DNA of 64,000 bases from positions 1-64,000 of the forward strand of contig NZ_MPSB01000006.1 in assembly GCF_001981525.1 (NCBI RefSeq). The letters run 5' to 3'. Position numbers and translations under genes: made by a program. The notes beneath the pieces were generated by a model. It searched no databases. It was not told where the DNA came from and saw nothing but the letters and a program-made list of their open reading frames with translations. This document shows, piece by piece, positions 29,006 through 38,850 of this stretch. Position 1 is the stretch's first letter, and every line of letters begins with the position of its first letter. The stretch comes from Sphingomonas jeddahensis (GTDB taxonomy: Bacteria; Pseudomonadota; Alphaproteobacteria; Sphingomonadales; Sphingomonadaceae).

Positions 29006-30495
29006 CGCCGCGTCGGATCGTGGTCGCCGGCGGCGGCACCGCTGGCTGGATGGCGGCGGCGGCGATCGCCCGCACGCTCGGTCGCGCTGCGACGGTGACG
29101 CTGGTGGAATCGGAGGCGATCGGTACGATCGGCGTCGGCGAAAGCACCATTCCCCCGATCGTCGGCTTCAACCGCCTGCTCGGCATCAACGAGGCGGAGT
29201 TCATGGCGGCGACCAACGCCACCTTTAAACTCGGCATCGTCTTCGACGACTGGCGCGACGGCGATGATCGCTATCTCCACGCCTTTGGTCTCACCGGCAA
29301 GGATCACTGGGCCGCCGGTTTCCAGCATTACTGGCTCGCCGGCCGCGCCCGGGGGCATCACGCGCCGTTCGGCGATTATTCACTCGAGCATCAGGCAGCG
29401 CTCGCGGGCAAGTTCGCGCATTTGCCCGACGATCGCCTCAACTACGCCTATCAGCTCGATTCCGGGCTTTATGCCAAATTCCTGCGGGCCATGGCCGAAC
29501 GCGACGGCACGACGCGTGTCGAGGGCAAGATCGCTTCGGTCGAGCTCGACGGCGAAACCGGCGACATCGCCGCTTTGATGTTGGACGGCGGCCGCCGGGT
29601 AGACGGCGATCTGTTCCTCGATTGCACCGGCTTCCGCGCATTGCTGATCGAGGGCGCGCTCCACGCCGGCTTCGACGATTGGACGCATTGGCTGCCGTGC
29701 GATTCCGCCATTGCGCTGCAAACCGCCAGCATCGGCCCCGCCGTGCCTTACACGCGCGCGATCGCCCATGACGCGGGCTGGCAATGGCGCATCCCGCTCC
29801 AGCACCGCGTCGGCAACGGCTATGTCTGGTGCAGCCGCTATCTCGGCCGCGACGAGGCGCTGGACCGCCTGCTCGCCAACGTCGAGGGCGAGGTGCTGAC
29901 CGAGCCCAATCACCTGCGCTTCACCACCGGCGTGCGGCGCCGCCAATGGCATCGCAACTGCATCGCAGTCGGCCTGTCGGGCGGCTTCATGGAGCCGCTC
30001 GAATCGACCAGCATCCACCTGATCCAGCGCGCCGTGCTCCGCTTCCTGCGCATGCTCCCCGCCGCCGGCCCGATCAGCCCGCGGGACGTGGCGGAATTCA
30101 ACGATCAGCAGCACGCCGATATGGTGCAGGTCCGCGATTTCCTGATCCTGCACTATAAGGTCACCGATCGCCGCGACACCGCCTTCTGGCGTCAGTGCGC
30201 GGCGATGCCGGTCCCCGACAGCCTGAAACAGAAGATCGAGCTGTTTCGCGACACCGCGCGCGTCTTCCGCCGCAACGAGGAATTGTTCGCTGAGCATAGC
30301 TGGATGCAGGTGCTGCTGGGGCAGGGGATCGAGCCCAAAACGTGGCACCCGCTCGCCGACAAGCTCACCGATGAGGAACTGGCGCGGCTGCTCGGCACGC
30401 TGCACGATCAGGTGTCGCGCACCGTCGCCGGCCTGCCGCCGCACGCCGATTACGTCGCGCAGCTGTGCGCCAACGCCCGCTCGCAGGCGGCCTGA
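29002..30495 (+). CDS. Tryptophan halogenase-like flavoprotein (second copy)
   Basis: This 497-residue paralogue of the protein at 25503 has an FAD motif VVAGGGTAGWMAAAA at the N-terminus, GVGESTIPPI near residue 44, the catalytic lysine position NATFK (K76), W-x-W-x-I-P intact as WQWRIPL near 265, and the catalytic glutamate region FMEPLESTS near 335. It is closer to genuine halogenases than the first copy. It starts at a GTG that overlaps the cupin stop (GTGA). Halogenation has not been demonstrated for this clade, so the function is left open. Confidence 0.87.
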   Translation: MTPRRIVVAGGGTAGWMAAAAIARTLGRAATVTLVESEAIGTIGVGESTIPPIVGFNRLLGINEAEFMAATNATFKLGIVFDDWRDGDDRYLHAFGLTGKDHWAAGFQHYWLAGRARGHHAPFGDYSLEHQAALAGKFAHLPDDRLNYAYQLDSGLYAKFLRAMAERDGTTRVEGKIASVELDGETGDIAALMLDGGRRVDGDLFLDCTGFRALLIEGALHAGFDDWTHWLPCDSAIALQTASIGPAVPYTRAIAHDAGWQWRIPLQHRVGNGYVWCSRYLGRDEALDRLLANVEGEVLTEPNHLRFTTGVRRRQWHRNCIAVGLSGGFMEPLESTSIHLIQRAVLRFLRMLPAAGPISPRDVAEFNDQQHADMVQVRDFLILHYKVTDRRDTAFWRQCAAMPVPDSLKQKIELFRDTARVFRRNEELFAEHSWMQVLLGQGIEPKTWHPLADKLTDEELARLLGTLHDQVSRTVAGLPPHADYVAQLCANARSQAA

Positions 30496-30500
30496 GGCAC

Positions 30501-31550
30501 ATGGCGCGTCGAAGGCAGTCGGTCACCATCAAGCATGTCGCGGCGGATGCGGGCGTCTCGCTCCAGACGGTCAGCCGAGTCATCAACAAGGAACCCAATG
30601 TCCGCCCCGAGATGATGGAGCGGGTGCAGGCCTCGATTGCCAAGCTCGGCTACGTCCCCTCGATCGCGGCGCAGCGGATGGGCGGCTCGCGCTCCTATCT
30701 GATCCTCGCACTCAACGATCGCGAACGCACCATTGCCGATTGGCGCAAGCGCGAGGGCTCCGACTGGATCGACCAGATGCTGCTCGGCGGCATGCTGACC
30801 TGTGCAGAGCACGGCTATCGCATGATCTTCGAGCTGGTCGATACGCACAGCGACCATATCGAGCGGGAACTCTCCGCCGCACTCGCCGCGCTTCAGCCCG
30901 ACGGCGTGATCCTCACGCCGCCGCACTCGCACAACCCGCTGATCACCGGCTTGCTGGAACGCGCCGGCATCGCCTTCGCCCGGATCGGCTCGCTCAAGCC
31001 TGGCGGCGGCTTTCGCCTGACGATGGGTGATGAGGTGGCGTCCCGCGACGCCACTATGCATCTGGCCGGCATGGGCCATCGCCGTATCGGCTTCATCGCC
31101 GGCCCCGACGATTATGAGCTGAGCGCGTGGCGTATCGAGGGCTGGCGCTGGGCCATGGAGGCGGTCGGCCTCGGCATCGACGATCTGCTCACCGCCGGCG
31201 ATTTCAGCTACGCCTCGGGTACCGCCGCCGCCGCGCAGCTGCTCGACGCGGGCGCCACCGCGATCGTCGCCAGCAACGATCAGATGGCGCTCGCCGCCGT
31301 TGCCGAGGTCCGCCGCCGCGGGCGCGACGTGCCTGGCGACATATCGGTGGTCAGCTTCGACGATACCCCCGTTGTCCGCTTCCATCATCCCCCGCTCACC
31401 GCCGTGTCGCAGCCGATCGCCGAGGTGACCTCCCGCGCGGTGGGCCTGCTGATCGCCGATGCGAACGGCGAAACGAACATCGCGCCTGTTGAAGTGAAAG
31501 CGCAGCTCGTTCCCCGCGGCTCAACTGGCCCGCTACGCAGTTCCAATTGA
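30501..31550 (+). CDS. LacI-family transcriptional regulator
   Basis: This 349-residue repressor-type protein has an N-terminal helix-turn-helix VTIKHVAADAGVSLQTVSRV (from residue 8) and hinge, followed by a periplasmic-binding-protein-like sugar domain (ILALNDRERTIADW, SNDQMALAA, VSFDDTPVV). It would sense an oligosaccharide or breakdown product and control the surrounding uptake locus. It begins five bases after the second halogenase-like gene, so it is probably co-transcribed. GAACGTTC palindromes near 22290 and 22346 are the best candidate sites. Confidence 0.92.
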   Translation: MARRRQSVTIKHVAADAGVSLQTVSRVINKEPNVRPEMMERVQASIAKLGYVPSIAAQRMGGSRSYLILALNDRERTIADWRKREGSDWIDQMLLGGMLTCAEHGYRMIFELVDTHSDHIERELSAALAALQPDGVILTPPHSHNPLITGLLERAGIAFARIGSLKPGGGFRLTMGDEVASRDATMHLAGMGHRRIGFIAGPDDYELSAWRIEGWRWAMEAVGLGIDDLLTAGDFSYASGTAAAAQLLDAGATAIVASNDQMALAAVAEVRRRGRDVPGDISVVSFDDTPVVRFHHPPLTAVSQPIAEVTSRAVGLLIADANGETNIAPVEVKAQLVPRGSTGPLRSSN

Positions 31551-31594
31551 CCCCGAAAGACGCCGGAAACTATCCAGATACGCCCGCCAGATCG

Positions 31595-32917
31595 CTACGC
31601 CGGCACCATTACGGACAACAGATTGTCCACGCTGCCGACGGCGAACGCGCTATACTCGTCCCCGATCGCATAGGGCAGCAGAATGCGGCGCCCGTGCAAC
31701 AGCGCCCCGCAACTATAGGTAACATTGGGCACATATCCGCCACGCTGCTCCGCGCTGGGGAACAGCAAAGGCGACGGCGTGCGCGCCAGCACCTTGGACG
31801 GATCTGCCTTGTCGAGCAGCGCCGCGCCGACGCAATATCCCCGCACCAACCCCACCCCATGGGTAAATACCAGCCATCCCTCGTCGATCTCGATGGGCGA
31901 TCCGCAATTGCCCATCTGTACGAACTCCCACGGAAATTTCGGCCCCATGATCCGCTCGCCGGTCTCCCAGACGTGCAAATCGTCGGATCGCAGCAGCCAG
32001 ATATTCTCGTTATCCTGCCGCCCTAGCATCACGAACTGACCATCGATCCGGCGGGGGAACAGCGCCATCCCCTTGTACGCGGCCATGCGCCCCTCAAGCG
32101 CCCGCATCTCCACCTGCCGCATGTCGATGCCCCGCAGCAGCTCGGCACGCGCCATCCTGCCGTCGAACGCCGTATAGGTGCCGATCACGCTCTTCGCGCC
32201 GTCATCGTCGGTGAAGGTGACGAGGCGCAGATCCTCAATGCCGGACCGCTGGCTGGGAAGTACCGGAAAAAGCACGGTTTCTGAAGGATCAGCGCTATCG
32301 TCGCATAGCAGTTGCACCCACCCGTTCACCTCGCCGCCGAGGCGTGGCGGAATGCCGTTGTTGCTCGCCGGATCGATCACCACGCCGGCGTCGCCGTCCC
32401 AACTACCGGTGCGGAAGGTGACGGAGGAGATATGCCCCTCACCAATGCCGCGCAGCGACAGGAGGAAGGGCATCTTGCCATCGTCTGGCTCGGCATCGGG
32501 CAGGCGGATGATGCTGGGATTGAAAAGTGCCGCCGATTCAAACGCATATTCCTGGCTGAGATAGGCGCCGATCAGCAGCCGGTCGGTCTCGTCGAGCGTT
32601 TCGGCCAAGCCGAGATCGGGCGCAACCTCCGCATAACGGCGCAGGAACGTCGCGTCGGCATCGCGGTGCCGCTCGTCCATCGGCCGCTTGAGCAGTCCGC
32701 GGATCCGCTCGCGCATCGGCTTGTCGAGCGCGAGCAGGCGATCGGCCACCTGCTTCATGCGCGCCGGCCGCCCCTCGTCCAACCCCTCGGGATAAGCGAA
32801 CCCGAACGGGCGGATCACCGTGCGCGACGGGTCCGGCTTCAGTTCGATCGGGAGCGTCGTGAAGACGTCCGCGGCCTTGATCGTGTCCGGCCCGGCCCGT
32901 TTAGAAAGAGCGATCAT
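31595..32917 (-). CDS. Glycoside hydrolase family 130 protein (mannoside phosphorylase-like)
   Basis: This 440-residue protein resembles family GH130, whose members phosphorolyse or hydrolyse beta-mannosides. The five-bladed propeller is indicated by LFNPSIIRLPDAE near residue 130, SGIEDLRLVTF near 235 (family motif EDPR as EDLR), and GNCGSPIEIDEGWLVFTHGVG near 345. An N-terminal extension of about 100 residues precedes the core. There is no signal peptide, so it acts in the cytoplasm on imported mannosides, which fits the neighbouring uptake locus. Its ATG overlaps the upstream channel gene's stop. Confidence 0.85.
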   Translation of the reverse strand: MIALSKRAGPDTIKAADVFTTLPIELKPDPSRTVIRPFGFAYPEGLDEGRPARMKQVADRLLALDKPMRERIRGLLKRPMDERHRDADATFLRRYAEVAPDLGLAETLDETDRLLIGAYLSQEYAFESAALFNPSIIRLPDAEPDDGKMPFLLSLRGIGEGHISSVTFRTGSWDGDAGVVIDPASNNGIPPRLGGEVNGWVQLLCDDSADPSETVLFPVLPSQRSGIEDLRLVTFTDDDGAKSVIGTYTAFDGRMARAELLRGIDMRQVEMRALEGRMAAYKGMALFPRRIDGQFVMLGRQDNENIWLLRSDDLHVWETGERIMGPKFPWEFVQMGNCGSPIEIDEGWLVFTHGVGLVRGYCVGAALLDKADPSKVLARTPSPLLFPSAEQRGGYVPNVTYSCGALLHGRRILLPYAIGDEYSAFAVGSVDNLLSVMVPA

Positions 32918-34539
32918 TCATTGTCTCCGGCGGGCGCGGCGATAGGCGGGGTGGGTGGCGGTGCAAGGAATATAGTGCGGGTAGGGAAGGCGATGCCGAT
33001 GCCTGCCGCGCTCAGACGTTCGTAGATCGACAGCAGCAATTCCTGGCGGATCACGGTGCTCTCCCCGAAATCGCTGACGTCGATATAGGAGAAGACTTCG
33101 ATATCGAGCGAGTTCTCGCCAAAGTTGGTGAAGCGAGCGCGCGGACCGTCCTGCAGCACCTTGTCGTGGCCGACGAGGACTTCCTCGATGATCGCCACTG
33201 CTTCGCGCACCTTGTCTGCGCTGTTGTTATATTCGATGCCGATCACGGGGGCGAACAGGAAGCGGTCGCGCTTGGCGAAATTCTCGATCTGGCGCGACGA
33301 GAAATCGCCATTGGGGATGGTGACGACGGTGCGGTCGTTGGTGCGAATCCGGGTGGAGCGGATGCCGACATCCTCCACCGTGCCGACGACATCGCCGACG
33401 CGGCAGAAATCGCCCACCTGGATCGGGCGATCGGCAATCACGGTGACGCTGCCGACCAGATTCTCCACCGTCTTCTGCGCACCCAGCGCTAGTGCGATAC
33501 CGCCGATACCGAGTGCCGCGATGCCGGTCGTCACGTCGATGCCGAACGTGTCGAGCACCGCGACGACGCTGAACACCAGCAGCAGGATCTTGGCCGCCCG
33601 GCGCAGCAGGCTGACCACCGACACCGCCTGGCGGCGCGAGCGGCGGTGCATGCGCGCGATCGCCACGTCGGCGATGGCATCGACGAGGCGCAGGCCGAAC
33701 CACACCAGCGCCACTGCCGCTACGCCGCCGGCGTAGCGCAGCAAGGTCTGGCGCGCGACGATCGCCACCTCCAGCTTTTCCGCCCAGCCGTAGAAGGCGA
33801 TCACGGAAATGAAGAGGCTGAGCGGCGGCAGCGCGGCGTGGAAGAAGCGGTAAAACCCATTGGCGTCGGCATCAATGATGCTCCGCCGCATCAGCGCCAG
33901 CACGCCGGTGGCCAGCAGCCGAAGCACGACGAAGCTGAGCGCGGCGATGCCGATCAGCAGCGCCCAATCCTCCACCGGCGCACCGCCGACGTTGACGCCC
34001 GTCGCCTCGCCGGCCGGCGCCGCCGCGACGACGGTGGCGGGCGCCGCCATCAACCGTCGGATCGTGTCGTGCGAGATGCGCCAGACCGGGCGGCCATCGA
34101 GATCGCCGTGGGTCAGCAGGATCGGCGCGTCGCCCTCTCCGATCCCCAGATCGCCGATCAGTTCGCGGTCGAGCGGCAGATCGTCGTCGATCCGCCCGCC
34201 CGCGTCGTTCGCCAGCCCCTGAAACGGGATCAGCGACCCGCCGCTGTCCAGCAGCACCTGAAGTCGGCGGGCAAGTTCGGATGCGCCGCCTAGTACTTGG
34301 CGATCCCCCTGCACCGGCAGGTCGAAGTAATTGGCGGCGCGATCATAATCACGCTTGGCCAGCGCTTCGATCAGGCCGGTGACGGCGGAACGTGGCGTCT
34401 CGCGACCGAACGGATCGGCGGGCACGACCGGCGCGGCGGTGTTCGACGCCTCCTGCGCGAACGCCGGCGGCACGGAAAGAGTGGTGAACAGGAGAAGAAG
34501 GAAGATGTGCCGTATCGATCGAACCACGGGGACCTGCAT
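32914..34539 (-). CDS. MscS-family mechanosensitive ion channel
   Basis: This 541-residue protein has a signal peptide (VPPAFAQ near residue 27), a soluble periplasmic region to about 190, several transmembrane helices, and the MscS core: the pore helix IAALGIGGIALALGAQ near 375, then QVGDFCRVGDVVGTVEDVG and TIPNGDFSS. Such channels release solutes during osmotic downshock. The start is set at ATG 34539 to include the signal; the frame stays open further upstream. It overlaps the GH130 gene by four bases, an unusual partner. Confidence 0.9.
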   Translation of the reverse strand: MQVPVVRSIRHIFLLLLFTTLSVPPAFAQEASNTAAPVVPADPFGRETPRSAVTGLIEALAKRDYDRAANYFDLPVQGDRQVLGGASELARRLQVLLDSGGSLIPFQGLANDAGGRIDDDLPLDRELIGDLGIGEGDAPILLTHGDLDGRPVWRISHDTIRRLMAAPATVVAAAPAGEATGVNVGGAPVEDWALLIGIAALSFVVLRLLATGVLALMRRSIIDADANGFYRFFHAALPPLSLFISVIAFYGWAEKLEVAIVARQTLLRYAGGVAAVALVWFGLRLVDAIADVAIARMHRRSRRQAVSVVSLLRRAAKILLLVFSVVAVLDTFGIDVTTGIAALGIGGIALALGAQKTVENLVGSVTVIADRPIQVGDFCRVGDVVGTVEDVGIRSTRIRTNDRTVVTIPNGDFSSRQIENFAKRDRFLFAPVIGIEYNNSADKVREAVAIIEEVLVGHDKVLQDGPRARFTNFGENSLDIEVFSYIDVSDFGESTVIRQELLLSIYERLSAAGIGIAFPTRTIFLAPPPTPPIAAPAGDNE

Positions 34540-34697
34540 GCGTTTGGGCGTCTGGTGGGGAACGCGGCGGCGGCCCGAAAGGTCGCACGTCCCGTAGCGG
34601 CGCTGGAACAACTCGCCCCTGCGATCGTGAACAACGTTGCATCCGGACATGGCGTCCGGTTAAGGGTTCCTCACCAGCAGCCACGGGCGAAAAGCGG

Positions 34698-35840
34698 ATG
34701 AGCGACGATCGGCACGGGCCGGATGACGAGACGAAGCCGAAGCGCAAGCTCAGCGGCCGCGCCAGGCTGATCCTGCTGGTGCTGGCGGCGGCGGTGCTGG
34801 GCGGCGGCGCTTTCTGGTTCATGCGCTATCAAGCGACCGGCAAGTTCATGCAGGAGACGAATGATGCCTATATTCGCGCCGATCTCGTCACCATCGCACC
34901 CAAGGTGAGCGGCTACGTCGCCGAAGTGCTGGTGCGCGACAATCAGGATGTCGGCGCCGGGCAGCCGCTGGTGCGCGTCGACCCGCGATCGTATCGGGCG
35001 CAGGCCGGGCAGGCGCGGGCGCAGATCGCGCAGGCGGAGGCGAGCGCCGACAGCAGCCGGGCGCAGATCCGCCAGCAACGGGCCGCGATCGAACAGGCGC
35101 GGGCGCAGCTGGCCGCCGCGCAGGCCAAGGCGGCTTATGACGCGGCGGAGGTGCGGCGCTTCACCCCGCTCGCCGCATCCGGCGCGGAGAGCAAGCAGCA
35201 GCTCGCCCAGCTTCGCGCCACCGCCGATCAGTCCGCCGCCAACGTCCGCGCACAGGCGGCGGCGCTCGCCGCGCAGCAGCGGCAGATCGGCACGCTTGAA
35301 TCGCAGATCGGCCAAGCCCGCGCGCAGCGGCAGGGGGCCGAGGCGCAGCTTGCCGCCGCGAATGTCGATGTCGGCGCGACGATCCTGCACGCGCCGGTAG
35401 CGGGGCGGATCGGCGACAGGACGGTAACGGTGGGGCAGTTCGCGAGCGCCGGCACGCGGCTGATGTCGGTGGTGCCGCTCAGCCAAATCTACGTCACCGC
35501 CAATTTCAAGGAAACGCAGCTTGCGCTGATGCGGCCCGGGCAGCCCGCGACGATCGCCGTCGATGCGCTGGACGGCACCGAGCTGCGCGGGCGGGTGGCG
35601 AGCGTGTCGCCGGGGACGGGATCGCAATTCTCGTTGCTGCCGCCGCAGAACGCGACGGGCAATTTCACCAAGATCGTGCAGCGCGTGCCGGTGCGGATCG
35701 CACTGGAGGCGACTCCGGAGGCGCGCCGCCTGCTGGTGCCGGGCATGTCGGTGGTGGTGACGGTGGATACGCGCAGCGCCAAGGGCCAGCTTGATCGCAT
35801 CCGCGAACAGCAGGAGCGGCTGGTGGAACGGACGCGCTGA
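34698..35840 (+). CDS. HlyD/EmrA-family membrane fusion protein
   Basis: This 380-residue periplasmic adaptor of a tripartite efflux pump has one transmembrane helix at about residues 24-42, a biotinyl-lipoyl half-motif (APKVSGYVAEVLVRDNQDVG near residue 70), an alanine- and glutamine-rich coiled-coil hairpin at about 100-215, and the second half-motif ILHAPVAGRIGDRTVTVGQF near 230. It bridges the inner-membrane pump encoded two bases downstream and the outer-membrane channel after that. The ATG at 34698 is divergent from the mechanosensitive channel. Confidence 0.93.
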   Translation: MSDDRHGPDDETKPKRKLSGRARLILLVLAAAVLGGGAFWFMRYQATGKFMQETNDAYIRADLVTIAPKVSGYVAEVLVRDNQDVGAGQPLVRVDPRSYRAQAGQARAQIAQAEASADSSRAQIRQQRAAIEQARAQLAAAQAKAAYDAAEVRRFTPLAASGAESKQQLAQLRATADQSAANVRAQAAALAAQQRQIGTLESQIGQARAQRQGAEAQLAAANVDVGATILHAPVAGRIGDRTVTVGQFASAGTRLMSVVPLSQIYVTANFKETQLALMRPGQPATIAVDALDGTELRGRVASVSPGTGSQFSLLPPQNATGNFTKIVQRVPVRIALEATPEARRLLVPGMSVVVTVDTRSAKGQLDRIREQQERLVERTR

Positions 35841-35842
35841 CG

Positions 35843-37405
35843 ATGGCGAGCGCCGCCGCCCCCGCAAATCAAGGCGCGCGGCCCGAACGCGCCGATGCGT
35901 CGGCGTGGATCGCGGTGGCGGCGGGGACGCTGGGCGCGCTGATGGCGACGCTGGACATCTCGATCGTCAATTCCGCTTTGCCGACGATCCAGGGCGAGAT
36001 CGGCGCCAGCGGCACGGAGGGGACATGGGTCGCCACTGCCTATCTGGTGGCGGAGATCGTCATCATCCCGATGGCGGCGTGGCTTCAGCGCTTGCTTGGC
36101 CTGCGCACCTTCCTGCTGACCGCGGCGGGGCTGTTCACCTTGTTCTCGGTGGTATGCGGGCTCGCCACGACGCTGTCGATGATGATCATCGGGCGGGTCG
36201 GGCAAGGCTTCACCGGCGGGGCGATGATCCCAACCGCGCAGACGATCATCGCGCAACGCCTGCCGCGCAGCCAGCAACCGATCGGCATCGCCTTGTTCGG
36301 CGTCACTGCGATCCTGGGCCCCGTGGTCGGCCCGCTGCTGGGCGGCTGGCTGACCGAGAATCTCAGCTGGCATTATGCGTTCTTCATCAACGTGCCGATC
36401 TGCGCGATTCTGGTGACGATGCTGCTCGTCGGGCTGCGGCACGAAAAGGCCGATCCGTCCGAACTCGGGCGGGCGGACTGGTTGGGCATCGCCGGCCTGA
36501 CGCTTGGGCTGGGCGGGCTGACCGTGTTCCTAGAGGATGGGCAGCGCGAACAATGGTTTGAATCCGGCCTGATCCGGATGATGGCGCTGACCTCGATCAT
36601 CGGCTTCGTGCTGCTCTTCATCGGCCAGCGCACGGCCAAGCGGCCGATCATCAAGCTCAGCCTGTTGCTCGATCGTCAGTTCGGATCGGTGGCGCTCATG
36701 GGGCTGGTGCTCGGCATGGTGCTCTACGGCACCTCCTATGTGATCCCGCAATTCCTGGCGGCGCTGGCGGGGTATAATGCGCTGCAAGCCGGCAAGGTGG
36801 TGCTGCTGTCCGGGCTGCCCAGCCTGTTCATGATGGCGATCGTGCCGTTCCTGCTGCGCACCGTGGACATTCGCATCGCTGTCGCCGTCGGCCTTACAAT
36901 CATGGCGGGATCGGCATTTCTCGATTCAGGGCTCACCACCGAAACGGCGGGGGGTGATTTCACCGCGTCGCAGCTGATGCGCGGGGTGGGGCAGATCCTG
37001 GGCATGTTGTTCCTTAGCCAGGCGGTGGTGCGTGCGGTGCCGCCCGCCGACGCTGGCGACGCCTCCGGCCTGTTCAACGCGGTGCGTAACCTCGGCGGCA
37101 GCTTCGCGCTGGCTGGCATCGCGATCATTCAGGAAAACCGCCTGTGGCTGCATAGCCGGCGGATCGAGGAAACGCTGAACGCCAATTCCGTCATGGTGCA
37201 GGATTATGTGGCTGGGCTCGGCGGGACGGTGGGCGGCACCTCCGCTGCGCTTGGCCTGATCGGGCAGCAAATCCAGCAACAGGCGCTGGTGATGGCCTAC
37301 AACGACATCTTCTGGATCATGGGCGCAGGCACGCTGATCGTGCTGCCGCTGGTTCTGTTTCTCCGTCCCTTGCCGAAGGACGCCGCGCCGGCGGCGATGC
37401 ACTGA
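35843..37405 (+). CDS. DHA2-family MFS multidrug transporter (EmrB-like)
   Basis: This 520-residue proton-driven efflux permease has 14 predicted membrane segments. DHA2 signatures are LDISIVNSALPTIQGEIG near residue 35 and GRVGQGFTGGAMIPTAQTII near 115, followed by GPVVGPLLGGWL (motif C) near 155. With the adaptor and outer-membrane genes on either side it forms an EmrAB-TolC type pump for hydrophobic toxic compounds. Its stop overlaps the start of the next gene by one base. Confidence 0.94.
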   Translation: MASAAAPANQGARPERADASAWIAVAAGTLGALMATLDISIVNSALPTIQGEIGASGTEGTWVATAYLVAEIVIIPMAAWLQRLLGLRTFLLTAAGLFTLFSVVCGLATTLSMMIIGRVGQGFTGGAMIPTAQTIIAQRLPRSQQPIGIALFGVTAILGPVVGPLLGGWLTENLSWHYAFFINVPICAILVTMLLVGLRHEKADPSELGRADWLGIAGLTLGLGGLTVFLEDGQREQWFESGLIRMMALTSIIGFVLLFIGQRTAKRPIIKLSLLLDRQFGSVALMGLVLGMVLYGTSYVIPQFLAALAGYNALQAGKVVLLSGLPSLFMMAIVPFLLRTVDIRIAVAVGLTIMAGSAFLDSGLTTETAGGDFTASQLMRGVGQILGMLFLSQAVVRAVPPADAGDASGLFNAVRNLGGSFALAGIAIIQENRLWLHSRRIEETLNANSVMVQDYVAGLGGTVGGTSAALGLIGQQIQQQALVMAYNDIFWIMGAGTLIVLPLVLFLRPLPKDAAPAAMH

Positions 37406-38844
37406 TGCGCTTCACCCCCCTCTTCTGCCTGTTCCTGCTCGGGGCCTGCACCGTCGGCCCAAACTATAACGGGCCGCCGGCAGTCGGCGCCGAGGCGGTG
37501 GCACGCGGCGGCTTCGTCCGGGCGGGGCAAGCGGCGGTGCCAGCCCCGCCCGCCGCGCGCTGGTGGGAAGCACTGGGCGATCCTACGCTGACCATTCTGG
37601 TCGACGAGGCGCTCGCTAACAGCCCCAGCATCGCGGCTGCCGAGGCGCGCATCCGCCAAGGGCAAGCGCAGCTACGCCAGCAACGCGCCAACCAGGCGCC
37701 CAGCGTCAGCGCCAACGGCACCTATCTCCATGCCGAGCTTCCCGGCGCAGGCTTGGGCACAGCAGAAGACAGGCAGAACGCCAACTCGTCTATGGGGCTC
37801 GATTTCTACAATCTCGGGCTCAACGCTTCGTGGGAGCCCGATCTGTTCGGTCGCGTAAGGCGCGGCATCGAACAATCCCGCGCCGCTGTCGAGCAGCGCT
37901 ACGCCGGTCTCGCCGATGCGCAGGTCAGCCTGTCCGCCCAAGTGGTGCAGGCTTATGTCGGCTATCGCGACGTGCAGGCGCGCATCCGCCTAAACGCCCG
38001 CTCCTCAGAACTCCAGCGGCAAGCGCTGGCGCTAACACGGCAGCGCTATGCGGCCGGCACCGTGTCGGCATTGCAGGTCGAACGGTTGCAGAACCAGCTC
38101 GAAAGCACCGGTGCGCAGGCCATCCCGCTCGACGCGCAGGCCGATGAATATCGCGACGTGCTGGCGATCCTCACCGGTCGAACCCCCGGTGCGCTTGACC
38201 CCACCTTGGCAGTGGTCGTCCCCGTGCCGTTGCCGCCGGCAAGCGTCGCGATCGGCGATCCCGCGGCGCTGATCGCCAGCCGGCCTGATATCCGCGCGGC
38301 GGAGCGCGCGCTCGCCGCGGGTACTGCCGCGATTGGCGTGAACGAGGCGCGACGCTTTCCGTCGTTGCGCTTCATGGGCATCCTTGGCCTTGGCGGCACG
38401 TCGCCCGGCGACGTGCTCGATCCCGGCAATCTCACGACCCTGGTCGCGCCCATGCTGAGCTGGTCGTTCCTCGATTTCGGTCGCACCGCCGCCGCCGTCC
38501 GCCAATCGGAGGCGCAGCGCGACGAGGCCGAGGCGAACTATCGCCAGACGGTGCTTGCCGCCTTGCAGGATGCCGAAACCAGCCTGTCGCGCTTCGCCGC
38601 CAGCCGACGCCAGCTCGCGCGCCTGGTCAGCGCGGAGGAGTCGGCCACGCGTGCCGAGGCGCTCAACCGCCAGCGCGTGGCGGCGGGGACGAGCACGCTG
38701 ATCGACCAGCTCGACGTGGAGCGCCAACGGCTGTCGGCGTCGATCGCCGTCGCGCAAGGCAAGGCGCAGCTGACCAACAGCTTCGTCGCGGTGAACAAGG
38801 CGCTGGGGCTGGGCTGGACGCCGGCGGTGCCGCCACAGCCCTGA
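37405..38844 (+). CDS. NodT/OprM-family outer-membrane efflux lipoprotein
   Basis: This 479-residue TolC-like channel has a lipoprotein signal with LGACTVGPNY (cysteine 16). Two repeats of the outer-membrane efflux domain follow: WWEALGDPTLTILVDEAL near residue 55 and a second half from about 270 containing SRPDIRAAERALAAGTAAIG. It completes the tripartite pump. It is translationally coupled to the MFS gene (shared base ATGATGC). Confidence 0.93.
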   Translation: MRFTPLFCLFLLGACTVGPNYNGPPAVGAEAVARGGFVRAGQAAVPAPPAARWWEALGDPTLTILVDEALANSPSIAAAEARIRQGQAQLRQQRANQAPSVSANGTYLHAELPGAGLGTAEDRQNANSSMGLDFYNLGLNASWEPDLFGRVRRGIEQSRAAVEQRYAGLADAQVSLSAQVVQAYVGYRDVQARIRLNARSSELQRQALALTRQRYAAGTVSALQVERLQNQLESTGAQAIPLDAQADEYRDVLAILTGRTPGALDPTLAVVVPVPLPPASVAIGDPAALIASRPDIRAAERALAAGTAAIGVNEARRFPSLRFMGILGLGGTSPGDVLDPGNLTTLVAPMLSWSFLDFGRTAAAVRQSEAQRDEAEANYRQTVLAALQDAETSLSRFAASRRQLARLVSAEESATRAEALNRQRVAAGTSTLIDQLDVERQRLSASIAVAQGKAQLTNSFVAVNKALGLGWTPAVPPQP

Positions 38845-38850
38845 CAAGGT

